The position numbers were made by a program, and so were the translations under genes. Positions 1-6,312 of a stretch of 64,000 bases of DNA are shown in pieces (the first letter of the stretch is position 1; every line of letters starts with the position of its first letter). Under the pieces are notes generated by a model. It did not search any database, was not told the DNA's origin, and saw only the letters and a program-made list of their open reading frames with translations. The DNA lies in NCBI RefSeq assembly GCF_000378965.1, contig NZ_KB900536.1, positions 2,481,407-2,545,406 on the forward strand, in the 5' to 3' direction. The DNA comes from Thioalkalivibrio thiocyanodenitrificans ARhD 1 (GTDB lineage Bacteria; Pseudomonadota; Gammaproteobacteria; Ectothiorhodospirales; Ectothiorhodospiraceae).

Positions 1-780
1 GAGCGCCTGAGCAGGCGCGTGAACGATGCCGGGGTCATCCGGCTGGTGCGTGCCTACCTGAGCGCGGGCATCCTGGATGGCGGTGTGGTGATCGAGCGCG
101 TGGGGGGGACGCCGCAGGGCGGCCCGCTCTCGCCGCTGTTGGCCAACGTGTTGCTGGACGAAGTGGATCGAGCGCTTGAACGCAGAGGCCATCGCTTCGC
201 CCGCTACGCCGACGACTGCAACGTGTACGTGCGCAGTCAGAAGGCGGGCGAGCGGGTGATGCGTCTGCTGCGGCGCTGTTACGACAAACTGCGCTTGCGG
301 ATCAATGAATCCAAGAGTGCGGTGGCCCGCGTATTCGGCCGCAAATTCCTTGGTTACGCCCTGTGGCGGTCCGGGGATGGCGAGGTGCGACGCGGGGTGT
401 CGGAAAAGGCGCTGGAGGCGTTCAGGCAGAGGGTCAGGCAACTGACCCGGCGCAACAGCGGGTGCAGCATGGCAGAGGTGATCGGCAGGTTGCGCAGTTA
501 TCTGCTGGGCTGGAAAGGGTACTTTGGGTTGGCGCAAACCCCCAGTGTCTGGCGCAGGCTGGACGAGTGGATACGCCGCCGCCTACGGTCCTTGCAGCTC
601 AAACAGTGGCGACGCGGCAAGACGATCTACCGGGAACTGATCCGGCTGGGAGCCAGTGCCCGGGTGGCGCAATCGGTGGCGGCGCTGAGCCGCCGCTGGT
701 GGCATAACAGCCTCTCTGCCGTGCACCACGTGCTGACGATTGCCTATTTTGAGCGGCTGGGAGTGCCGCGTCTCTCATGA
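1..780 (+). CDS. Group II intron reverse transcriptase/maturase, C-terminal part
   Basis: The frame is open from the first base of the window, so the N-terminus lies upstream. The part seen holds the later reverse transcriptase blocks (PQGGPLSP, then the catalytic YADD at 205-216) and a maturase X domain rich in Trp and Arg, ending in the usual FERLGVPRL tail. The maturase helps splice the host intron, and reverse transcription copies it into new sites. No HNH endonuclease domain follows the X domain, as in the endonuclease-free bacterial classes. The stop sits 12 bases before intron domain V, the normal arrangement for an intron-encoded protein. Confidence 0.93.
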   Translation, partial: ERLSRRVNDAGVIRLVRAYLSAGILDGGVVIERVGGTPQGGPLSPLLANVLLDEVDRALERRGHRFARYADDCNVYVRSQKAGERVMRLLRRCYDKLRLRINESKSAVARVFGRKFLGYALWRSGDGEVRRGVSEKALEAFRQRVRQLTRRNSGCSMAEVIGRLRSYLLGWKGYFGLAQTPSVWRRLDEWIRRRLRSLQLKQWRRGKTIYRELIRLGASARVAQSVAALSRRWWHNSLSAVHHVLTIAYFERLGVPRLS

Positions 781-792
781 CCTCAACTTCTC

Positions 793-870
793 GAACCGCC
801 CGGTGCGGACCCGCATGCCGGGTGGTGTGGCAGGGGAACGGTCAGCTATGCTGACCGCCCCTATGCCGAT
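793..870 (+). ncRNA. Group II intron domains V and VI
   Basis: Domain V (about 793-828) forms an 11-pair stem between GAACCGCCCGG and CCGGGTGGTGT with two G-U pairs. Domain VI pairs GGCA (829-832) with TGCC (864-867), GGGG with CCCC, and CGGTCAGC (839-846) with GCTGACCG (850-857). U862 and A863 stay bulged. Domain V is the catalytic core of splicing and A863 the predicted branch nucleotide. The end CTATGCCGAT resembles the CTACTCGAT-type ends of related introns. Confidence 0.85.
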
Positions 871-871
871 T

Positions 872-898
872 CGGACTTATATACTTGACAAACCTACT
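872..898 (+). repeat. IS1595 left inverted repeat (inner part)
   Basis: It begins CGGACTTATATA and pairs with the right copy at 3734-3760, which reads CGGACCTATATA on the minus strand. It also contains the -35 hexamer of the transposase promoter, so the end sequence doubles as a promoter element. Confidence 0.8.
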
Positions 899-914
899 GG
901 ATGGATGTACAGTC
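885..914 (+). promoter_or_regulatory. Transposon promoter with LexA-like box
   Basis: TTGACA (885-890) is followed after 17 bases by TACAGT (908-913), a good sigma70 arrangement for the transposase operon. The bases 895-914, TACTGGATGGATGTACAGTC, hold the CTG-N10-CAG core of a LexA site and agree with the E. coli consensus at 15 of 20 positions. The box covers the spacer and the -10, so LexA bound there would block transcription. Damage-controlled expression is an inference. Confidence 0.6.
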
Positions 915-936
915 AGCCTATATTGAGGGGAACGCT

Positions 937-1875
937 ATGTGTGATCTGACTGCTCCTGAATTCCAGAACGAGGATATCGCCCGGGAACATATCGAGGCGA
1001 GCCGTTGGCCAAACGGCCCTGTGTGCCCGCATTGTGGTGGGACAGAGCGTATTTATCCGATAAAACCGAATGAAAAGAAGAAGATACGAAAGGGCCTGTA
1101 TAAGTGTAATGATTGTGAGAAGCAATTCACGGTAACGATCGGGACAGTATTCGAGGGTAGCCGAGTGCCCTTGAACAAGTGGCTGATGGCGATTCACCTG
1201 ATGTGCGCGAGCAAAAAAGGGATTAGTTCCAATCAGTTGCATCGCATGCTCGGTGTCACCTATAAGACAGCGTGGTTTATGACCCACAGGATTAGGGAGG
1301 CGATGCGTGAAGACGCCCCTTCCCCGATGGGTGGTGCTGGCGGTACGGTTGAGGTGGACGAAACTTTTTGGGGCAATACAAAGCCGAAAGGCGATAAGAA
1401 GGGCCGTGGTTACCACCACAAGGAGAAGGTACTTACTCTGGTTGAGAGGGGTGGGCGTGCGCGGTCTTTCCATGTGCCGTCTGTTAATGCCAAGACGCTT
1501 CGACCGATACTGAGGGCGCAGATATTGGCAGACACTCACGTCATGACTGACGAGGCGGGCCAATACTGCCATACTCGGGAACCAATGACGGCTGACTTTG
1601 CCCAGCATAGCTACGTCAAGCACGGCCTGGGTGAATATGTTCGTGGGGACGTACACACGAATACGATTGAGAGTTACTTTGCGATCCTGAAGAGGGGGCT
1701 GAATGGGACTTTCCACCATGTCGGCGCCCATCATCTATGTCGCTATATCGGAGAATTCGACTTTCGGTATAACTATCGAGCTAACCTTGGATATAGCGAT
1801 AAGGATCGCGCAGCGGCTGCTCTCAAAGGCATAGAGGGCAAACGTTTGATGTACCGGGACTCACTACCAAGATGA
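937..1875 (+). CDS. IS1595-family (ISXO2-like) transposase
   Basis: This DDE-type transposase moves the element by cutting at its inverted repeats. From the ATG at 937 (preceded by GAGGGG) it is 312 aa. A zinc ribbon comes first (C30, C33, C57, C60), then the ISXO2-like catalytic domain with D141 (VDETFWG), D205 (TDEAG) and the HTNTIES motif carrying E245. An upstream ATG at 901 is less likely because it overlaps the -10 element. The stop overlaps the next ATG (ATGA), so the cargo genes are translationally coupled to the transposase. Confidence 0.92.
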   Translation: MCDLTAPEFQNEDIAREHIEASRWPNGPVCPHCGGTERIYPIKPNEKKKIRKGLYKCNDCEKQFTVTIGTVFEGSRVPLNKWLMAIHLMCASKKGISSNQLHRMLGVTYKTAWFMTHRIREAMREDAPSPMGGAGGTVEVDETFWGNTKPKGDKKGRGYHHKEKVLTLVERGGRARSFHVPSVNAKTLRPILRAQILADTHVMTDEAGQYCHTREPMTADFAQHSYVKHGLGEYVRGDVHTNTIESYFAILKRGLNGTFHHVGAHHLCRYIGEFDFRYNYRANLGYSDKDRAAAALKGIEGKRLMYRDSLPR

Positions 1876-2681
1876 TTGATCTTACTTTTCATGTAGAAGG
1901 CATTGATGAGGACGACGGAGACGTCAGACTCAAGGCTTTCATTGATCAGTTATCTGCTCTCCGCAAAGCATTAAATGCAGCGGACGAGATAGTTACACAT
2001 TCCGAAAAACCGACAGCGATTTACCGTGTTTCTGGGTTGAGTCATGAAAGTCCTGCGGCTGTAACACTAACGGCTACCCCAACTGATTCTAAACACGATT
2101 ACACCGGGAGTGTGGTTGATTACTTCGTTAATGGTATTAATACCATACGAAATAGCGAAGACCTCCCGGAAGACGCCACAGAATCTTTTCTTGATAGTGT
2201 AACTAGCTTGGTTAATGGGTTAGATAAAAAATTCAAAAGGATGTGGATTGATGTTAATGGAAAGAAAAGGGTTTCTATAGACGGGAGTCTCGCGTCTGCC
2301 CTTAATAAGGTACTTAGCCGTACCATGGTGACCTACGGCACGGTTAACGGCATTGTTGAAAGGTTTAATAGTCACAGTGAACCTCATTATTTCTATCTCT
2401 ATTATCCTTATACAGGGCATGCCGTTAAATGCATTTTTCCTAAAAGCATGTTGATGCTTGCTGCCCAAGCGGTAGAGAAGAATGTCACAGTAACCGGCGA
2501 ATTAAAAATTCGAGACAAGAAGTTTCATCCGTCCGAGTGCGTGGTCAAAGATATAGAAATACACCCAAGCGATTCTGAATTGCCTTTAATGAATGATCTT
2601 ATTGGTGTAGCCCCAGACGCTACTGGGGCAGAAAGTACATTTGAATTTATACAAAAAATAAGAGATGAATGGTGGCATTAG
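1872..2681 (+). CDS. Unknown cargo protein, partner of the PIN gene
   Basis: I do not recognise a family for this 269-aa acidic protein. It has no signal peptide or membrane segment. The N-terminal half (to about residue 120) looks alpha-helical and the C-terminal half contains beta-rich stretches such as HYFYLYYPYTGHAVKCIF. Its start overlaps the transposase stop and its end overlaps the PIN gene by 13 bases, so the three are made from one message. By position it is the best candidate for an antitoxin or regulator of the PIN nuclease, but it is much longer than usual VapB antitoxins. Codon use is AT-rich like the rest of the element. Confidence 0.75.
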   Translation: MIDLTFHVEGIDEDDGDVRLKAFIDQLSALRKALNAADEIVTHSEKPTAIYRVSGLSHESPAAVTLTATPTDSKHDYTGSVVDYFVNGINTIRNSEDLPEDATESFLDSVTSLVNGLDKKFKRMWIDVNGKKRVSIDGSLASALNKVLSRTMVTYGTVNGIVERFNSHSEPHYFYLYYPYTGHAVKCIFPKSMLMLAAQAVEKNVTVTGELKIRDKKFHPSECVVKDIEIHPSDSELPLMNDLIGVAPDATGAESTFEFIQKIRDEWWH

Positions 2682-3193
2682 GAGACGGCATATACTGGGA
2701 TTCCTGTATTTTCTATGCGCTATTGAAGGGTGAAAAGCATAGGGATGGTGAATTAGAGGCTATAAAGCGGCAGGCGAAAGCGTTTGATGAAGGTAATCTG
2801 TATATAATTACCTCTTCAATAACATTGACGGAGGTAATGCCAGCTAAGTTGGAGCAGGCACACCAAGAACTTTTTGCTGGGATGCACAAACGGTCTACGT
2901 TTGTCTGGGTAGACGCAAACCCTAAGGTGACCGGATTAGCGGTGGAGTTGCGTACAAAGTTCGTAAAAACTCAACCAATTACAGGAAATAATCTCTGGTT
3001 AAGTACGCCTGATGCGATTCATATAGCTTCTGCAATATCGGTTGGAGTGCCTGAATTGATTACCCTTGACGGGAATGATAAGCCCAAACTCAAAGAGACA
3101 TCTATGCTGGAGTTTAGCAATGAAATTGAGGCTCAATATGGGCTGAAAATTATGCGGCCGGACACTACTGGGCAAATCGACTTGTATGAATAA
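2669..3193 (+). CDS. PIN-domain nuclease (VapC-like)
   Basis: This 174-aa protein has the pattern of a PIN domain, a Mg-dependent RNase fold used by VapC toxins. Acidic residues fall where expected: D11 in IYWDSC, E55 in LTEV, D115 in STPDAIHIASA and D134 in ITLDGND. It overlaps the 269-aa gene upstream and the 44-aa gene downstream. A role as addiction toxin or RNA-cleaving factor that stabilises the transposon is inference from fold and position. Confidence 0.8.
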   Translation: MVALGDGIYWDSCIFYALLKGEKHRDGELEAIKRQAKAFDEGNLYIITSSITLTEVMPAKLEQAHQELFAGMHKRSTFVWVDANPKVTGLAVELRTKFVKTQPITGNNLWLSTPDAIHIASAISVGVPELITLDGNDKPKLKETSMLEFSNEIEAQYGLKIMRPDTTGQIDLYE

Positions 3194-3320
3194 GAAGCGA
3201 AAAAAATCAGATCAGGAGAAAGAACGGCATGACCCAGAAGAAGTGCTCAAACGAATGCTAAGAACACCCCCGCCCAAGAAGGAAAAGGGTGACAGAAAGA
3301 AGGAGGAGCCGGCTGCTTAG
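3186..3320 (+). CDS. Small highly charged protein, 44 aa
   Basis: An ATG inside the last codons of the PIN gene opens a 44-aa frame rich in Lys, Arg and Glu, with a central EEVLKRMLRTPPPKK segment. The overlap, the charge pattern and the terminator that starts within its last codons support a real gene at the end of the cargo operon. Small proteins with a comparable LLxTPPKP-type segment often sit beside PIN genes. It could bind the nuclease or nucleic acid; the function is unknown. Confidence 0.6.
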   Translation: MNKKRKKSDQEKERHDPEEVLKRMLRTPPPKKEKGDRKKEEPAA

Positions 3321-3331
3321 CCGGCTTTTTT
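3307..3331 (+). terminator. Intrinsic terminator of the cargo operon
   Basis: The palindrome AGCCGGCT occurs twice around the loop GCTT and is followed by six T. It ends the tnp-unknown-PIN-small protein transcript and includes the stop codon of the 44-aa gene. Confidence 0.9.
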
Positions 3332-3392
3332 ATGGTGCACTGGTCAGATTGCGGGATTTACAGCGGTAGTGGAGAGTGCGATTGTGGTGCTG

Positions 3393-3689
3393 CTAGAGCT
3401 GGCAATAAATTCTATTCATCGCTTTGTCATCACGCTTGTATCCTGGTCTCGCACTGGAAAATCGCTGTCCAGATAGCGATACGCCGAGCATTTCGTCGGT
3501 GTGGAATATCTTCCAGCCTTGAGCATCCCCAGACGAGCTTGATCCGCCGGCTTGGTAAGCGCGTAGCGCGTCATGCCCCTGGGCATCTTCTCCGTGGGCG
3601 TGGGGCTCAACAACGCGGCGATAACCGTGATAAGTGAATTCAAGCAACCGCATTTCTCGGATTGCTTGGCAAATTGTTTGATTCACCAT
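3393..3689 (-). CDS. WYL-like small protein
   Basis: This 98-aa protein faces the cargo operon from the right end of the transposon. The segment LLEFTYHGYRRVVEPHAHG, followed by ALRAYQ and WKIFHTDEM, resembles the ligand-sensing WYL fold of regulators, but no HTH or nuclease is attached. Stand-alone proteins of this type are common in mobile and defence-associated DNA. A sensor or accessory role is possible. An AGGA sits 11 bases before the ATG. Confidence 0.65.
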   Translation of the reverse strand: MVNQTICQAIREMRLLEFTYHGYRRVVEPHAHGEDAQGHDALRAYQAGGSSSSGDAQGWKIFHTDEMLGVSLSGQRFSSARPGYKRDDKAMNRIYCQL

Positions 3690-3733
3690 CCGAACATTCC
3701 TGCCCTAACTCACTGTTCATGCTATAGGGCGTG

Positions 3734-3773
3734 AGAAGGTTTGTAAAATATATAGGTCCGTTTTTTTTACCCC
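3734..3773 (-). repeat. IS1595 right inverted repeat
   Basis: Read inward on the minus strand it starts GGGGT, continues with eight A, then CGGACCTATATATT and ACAAACCT, matching the left end. Directly outside it the sequence GATTCAAG begins, part of a heptamer repeat arm that the element interrupted. Confidence 0.75.
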
Positions 3774-3783
3774 GATTCAAGGT

Positions 3784-3789
3784 TCAAGA
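3784..3789 (+). repeat. IS481 target-site duplication (second copy 5013-5018)
   Basis: TCAAGA stands directly outside each end of the IS481 copy. A perfect 6-bp duplication fits the family and indicates a fairly recent insertion. Confidence 0.9.
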
Positions 3790-5012
3790 TGTACAAGTTT
3801 GGTAATTACCCGACACACGGGGCCTCCGGCAGTTGATCATGCCGCCTTTTTTTCCACGTTGGCGTCGTCCTTGGGGACGATGGGTGGAAGCTTCTTTGTG
3901 CCGAGCGCTTCGCGCAGCGCCTGAGCAGGGGTTCGGCCCTTCAGGCGATAGCCCTGATGGCTGCGCCTGAGGTTGTAGAACTCGAGGAACCTGTCCAGAT
4001 CGCGCTGGATCTCCTCGGGCGAGAGATACCAGGTCTGGCGCCCGGCGACGCGGAAGCATTCATCGAGCAGCGTGCGGTTCATGCGCTCGACAAAACCGTT
4101 GGTGCGTGGGCTGCGGATCCTGGTGGTGCGATGTTCGATGTCATGGAGCGCCAGCAGCAGCTCGTAGGGGTGCTGCTCGGGACGCCCGCAGAACTCGCGC
4201 CCGTTGTCGGTGAGGATCGCTTTTACTGCCACGCCCAAGGTCTCATAGAAGGGCAGCACCCGGTCATAGAGCAGATCAGCCGAGGTGATGGGCATCTTCG
4301 AGGTGTAGACCTTGGCGAAGGCGAGTGAACAGAAGGCATCGACCACGACCTGGACGTAGACCTTGCCGACGCCCTTGAGGGTGCCCCAGTAGTAGGTGTC
4401 CTGGTTGAGCAGTTCTCCGGGGCCATTGGTCTCGACATGACGCATACGGAACTCGCAGGAATGGCGCTCAAGCAGGCGGACCTGGGCATCGGAGAGCACG
4501 AAGGTGTCCTCTTGGGCCCGGGCCTCGAGGCGCAACAGGCGCTTGTGGCGGGTCTCGAGATCGTGGCGAAGCCACACCCCGCGCACACCGGAGGGGCTGA
4601 CGTTGACATCCCGGAGGCGCAGCTCATTGGCGATGCGCTGGGCGCCGTAAGTGGGGAACTCAAGGCAGAGCGCGAGGATCGCCTCCTCGACCTCGGGGGC
4701 GACCCGGTTGGGGTGGGGGTTTCTGGGCCCCCGGCGTTGCTCGATGAGGGCGCCCACACCGCCCACCTGGAAGGCCCGGCGCACCTCGTAGAAGGTGTCT
4801 CGGTGATAGCCCATGATCTTGCACGCCTTGGACACATTGCCCAGTTCCTCGGCCAGTTGCAGCAAAGACAGCTTGCGCTTGGTACTCTCTGTGACTGCGG
4901 TCATCGGGAGTTCTCCTTGGTAGATGGATTGTCTGGCGACTACCAATCTACCGGAGACCCCGGTGCCCGCCCTAATCAGGGCGGACTGTCGGAAAATTAC
5001 TCAACTAGCTCA
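3790..5012 (-). mobile_element. IS481-family insertion sequence
   Basis: This 1223-bp element has one transposase gene. The ends begin TG on each side, and the right end (from 3790) and the reverse complement of the left end agree at about 20 of 29 positions, including GTAATT and CCGACA. It sits inside the left arm of a heptamer-repeat hairpin. Removing it with one TCAAGA copy restores that arm exactly. Confidence 0.93.
3837..4904 (-). CDS. IS481-family transposase
   Basis: The 355-aa transposase has an N-terminal helix-turn-helix pair (KLSLLQLAEELGNVSKACKI, then the GPRNPHPNRV linker region) and an rve-type integrase core. Catalytic residues are visible as D159 (NQDTYYWG), D223 (LTDNGREF) and E263 (TNGFVERMN). 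The ATG at 4904 is chosen because AAGGAGA lies six bases before it; an upstream ATG at 4946 has no such site. The frame is intact, so the element may still be active. Confidence 0.93.
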   Translation of the reverse strand: MTAVTESTKRKLSLLQLAEELGNVSKACKIMGYHRDTFYEVRRAFQVGGVGALIEQRRGPRNPHPNRVAPEVEEAILALCLEFPTYGAQRIANELRLRDVNVSPSGVRGVWLRHDLETRHKRLLRLEARAQEDTFVLSDAQVRLLERHSCEFRMRHVETNGPGELLNQDTYYWGTLKGVGKVYVQVVVDAFCSLAFAKVYTSKMPITSADLLYDRVLPFYETLGVAVKAILTDNGREFCGRPEQHPYELLLALHDIEHRTTRIRSPRTNGFVERMNRTLLDECFRVAGRQTWYLSPEEIQRDLDRFLEFYNLRRSHQGYRLKGRTPAQALREALGTKKLPPIVPKDDANVEKKAA

Positions 5013-5094
5013 TCAAGATTCAAGATTCAAAGGCGGCACTGAGGTTCATGCCGGGCGCCCGCCCCTTTGAATCTTGAATCTTGAACCTTGAATC
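5013..5094. repeat. Heptamer hairpin locus A (interrupted)
   Basis: The right arm at 5064-5094 consists of units CTTGAAT/CTTGAAC. The left arm has been split by the insertion sequences: bases 3774-3789 plus 5019-5033 together give 31 bases perfectly complementary to the right arm. The loop in between is GC-rich. The locus lies about 80 bases upstream of the PfkB kinase gene. Confidence 0.88.
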
Positions 5095-5177
5095 GCCTCT
5101 CCCCCCTCCCTTGCAGGCTACGAGTGCCTTCGGTAAGGTCGGTGGGTTTCAGCAAGTCGCCCCTCCAAGGAGTATCC

Positions 5178-6110
5178 ATGTCTGCACTGATCTGCGGTTC
5201 CATCGCCTACGACACCATCATGGTCTTTCCCGACCGGTTCAAGAACCACATCCTGCCGGACAAGGTGCATATCCTGAATGTGTCGTTCATGGTGCCGCAG
5301 ATGCGCCGGGAGTTCGGCGGCTGCGCGGGCAACATCGCCTTCAACCTCAAGCTTCTCGGTGGTGACCCCGTGCTCATGGCCACCGTGGGCGGGGATTTCG
5401 CCCCGTACGCCAACTGGCTGGACGAGAACGGCATCAGCCGCAAGCACGTGAAGGTGCTGAACGACATCTACACCGGGCAGGCGTTCATCACCACGGACCA
5501 GGACGACAACCAGATCACGGCCTTCCATCCGGGCGCCATGAGCGAGTCCCATCAGAACAAGGTGAGCGATGCCGACGGCATCACCCTTGGCATCGTCTCG
5601 CCGGATGGCCGCGACGGCATGATCCAGCACGCGGAACAGTTCGCGGAAAGCGGCATACCCTTCATCTTCGACCCGGGCCAGGGCATGCCCATGTTCGGCA
5701 GAGAGGATCTGGTGCGCTTCGTCGAGCAGGCCACCTGGGTGACGCTCAACGACTACGAGGCCCAGCTCATGTGCGAGCGCACGGCACTGAGCATCGACGA
5801 GCTGGCCACCCGCGTGGAGGCCCTGGTCGTGACCCGGGGCGGCGAGGGATCTCTCGTCTACACCGGGGGTAAGTGTCTGGAGATTCCGTCCGCGAAGGCG
5901 CGCGAGATCCAGGATCCCACCGGTTGCGGCGACGCCTACCGCGCCGGCCTGCTGCACGGCCTGCTGCACGGCATGGACTGGGAGACCACCGGACGGATCG
6001 CCGCACTCATGGGCGCCGTCAAGATCGAACACCACGGCACGCAGAACCACCGTTTCGACCGCGACGGCTTCGCGGAGCGCTTCCAGCGCGAGTTTGGCTA
6101 TCGGTTTTGA
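5178..6110 (+). CDS. PfkB-family kinase, adenosine-kinase-like
   Basis: This 310-aa kinase phosphorylates a sugar or nucleoside with ATP. The N-terminal PfkB signature is GGCAGNIAFNLKLLGG (about residues 42-57), and the C-terminal one, with the catalytic Asp, is DPTGCGDAYRAGLLHG (about 245-260). The second motif and overall layout resemble adenosine-kinase-like members rather than fructokinases, but substrate cannot be fixed by eye. The ATG at 5178 follows AAGGAG. It is a single gene between two repeat loci. Two other PfkB paralogs (38054 and 52249) are in the window. Confidence 0.85.
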   Translation: MSALICGSIAYDTIMVFPDRFKNHILPDKVHILNVSFMVPQMRREFGGCAGNIAFNLKLLGGDPVLMATVGGDFAPYANWLDENGISRKHVKVLNDIYTGQAFITTDQDDNQITAFHPGAMSESHQNKVSDADGITLGIVSPDGRDGMIQHAEQFAESGIPFIFDPGQGMPMFGREDLVRFVEQATWVTLNDYEAQLMCERTALSIDELATRVEALVVTRGGEGSLVYTGGKCLEIPSAKAREIQDPTGCGDAYRAGLLHGLLHGMDWETTGRIAALMGAVKIEHHGTQNHRFDRDGFAERFQREFGYRF

Positions 6111-6130
6111 GATCTGAAACGAGCTGCGAC

Positions 6131-6291
6131 GGAAAGGCGAACCGCGACGCAAAGACGCGAAGGCGCAAAGGTTCGCAAAGATTTGTCGGATTTAGGGAAG
6201 GCCGGCTAACGCCGGCCTTCCCCGCGGGCATTACTGTCTTTTAAATGCTCAAGAGACTTTGCGTTCCTTTGCGCCTTCGCGCCTTTGCGTC
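6131..6291. repeat. Repeat hairpin locus B (8-base period)
   Basis: Units like CGCAAAGG/CGCGAAGG form a left arm at 6146-6180 and an inverted right arm at 6257-6291 with only a few mismatches. The arms flank a strong central hairpin. The 17-mer GGAAAGGCGAACCGCGA at 6131-6147 recurs at 41859-41875, so this repeat type is dispersed. It separates the convergent PfkB and spoVR genes. Confidence 0.85.
6195..6222. terminator. Bidirectional terminator-like hairpin
   Basis: GGGAAGGCCGGC pairs perfectly with GCCGGCCTTCCC around the loop TAAC between two convergent genes. There is no T-run, so termination is probable but not certain. Confidence 0.6.
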
Positions 6292-6312
6292 AAGGCTTTT
6301 AACCCGCCCAAA

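Larger units (their letters stand above)
1..870 (+). mobile_element. Group II intron, 3' portion
   Basis: The element comprises the maturase gene and, after it, the RNA domains V and VI that end the intron. The 5' part (domains I-IV and the first exon junction) is outside the window. The 3' boundary is placed after base 870 because the domain VI stem leaves a bulged A at 863, eight bases from the end, which is the standard branch-point position. The next base starts the inner part of the IS1595 left end. Confidence 0.88.
871..3773 (+). mobile_element. IS1595-family transposon with cargo genes
   Basis: The element carries an ISXO2/IS1595 transposase plus three downstream overlapping genes and one convergent gene, between inverted ends. 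The left end from 872 and the reverse complement of 3734-3760 agree at about 23 of 27 positions. The right end continues outward with a run of eight T and CCCC to 3773 (GGGGT plus A8 when read inward), a plausible G-rich tip for this family. The left copy lacks that outer dozen bases because the group II intron abuts it, so the intron probably split the left repeat. Base composition is clearly more AT-rich than the flanks, a sign of transfer. Confidence 0.8.
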
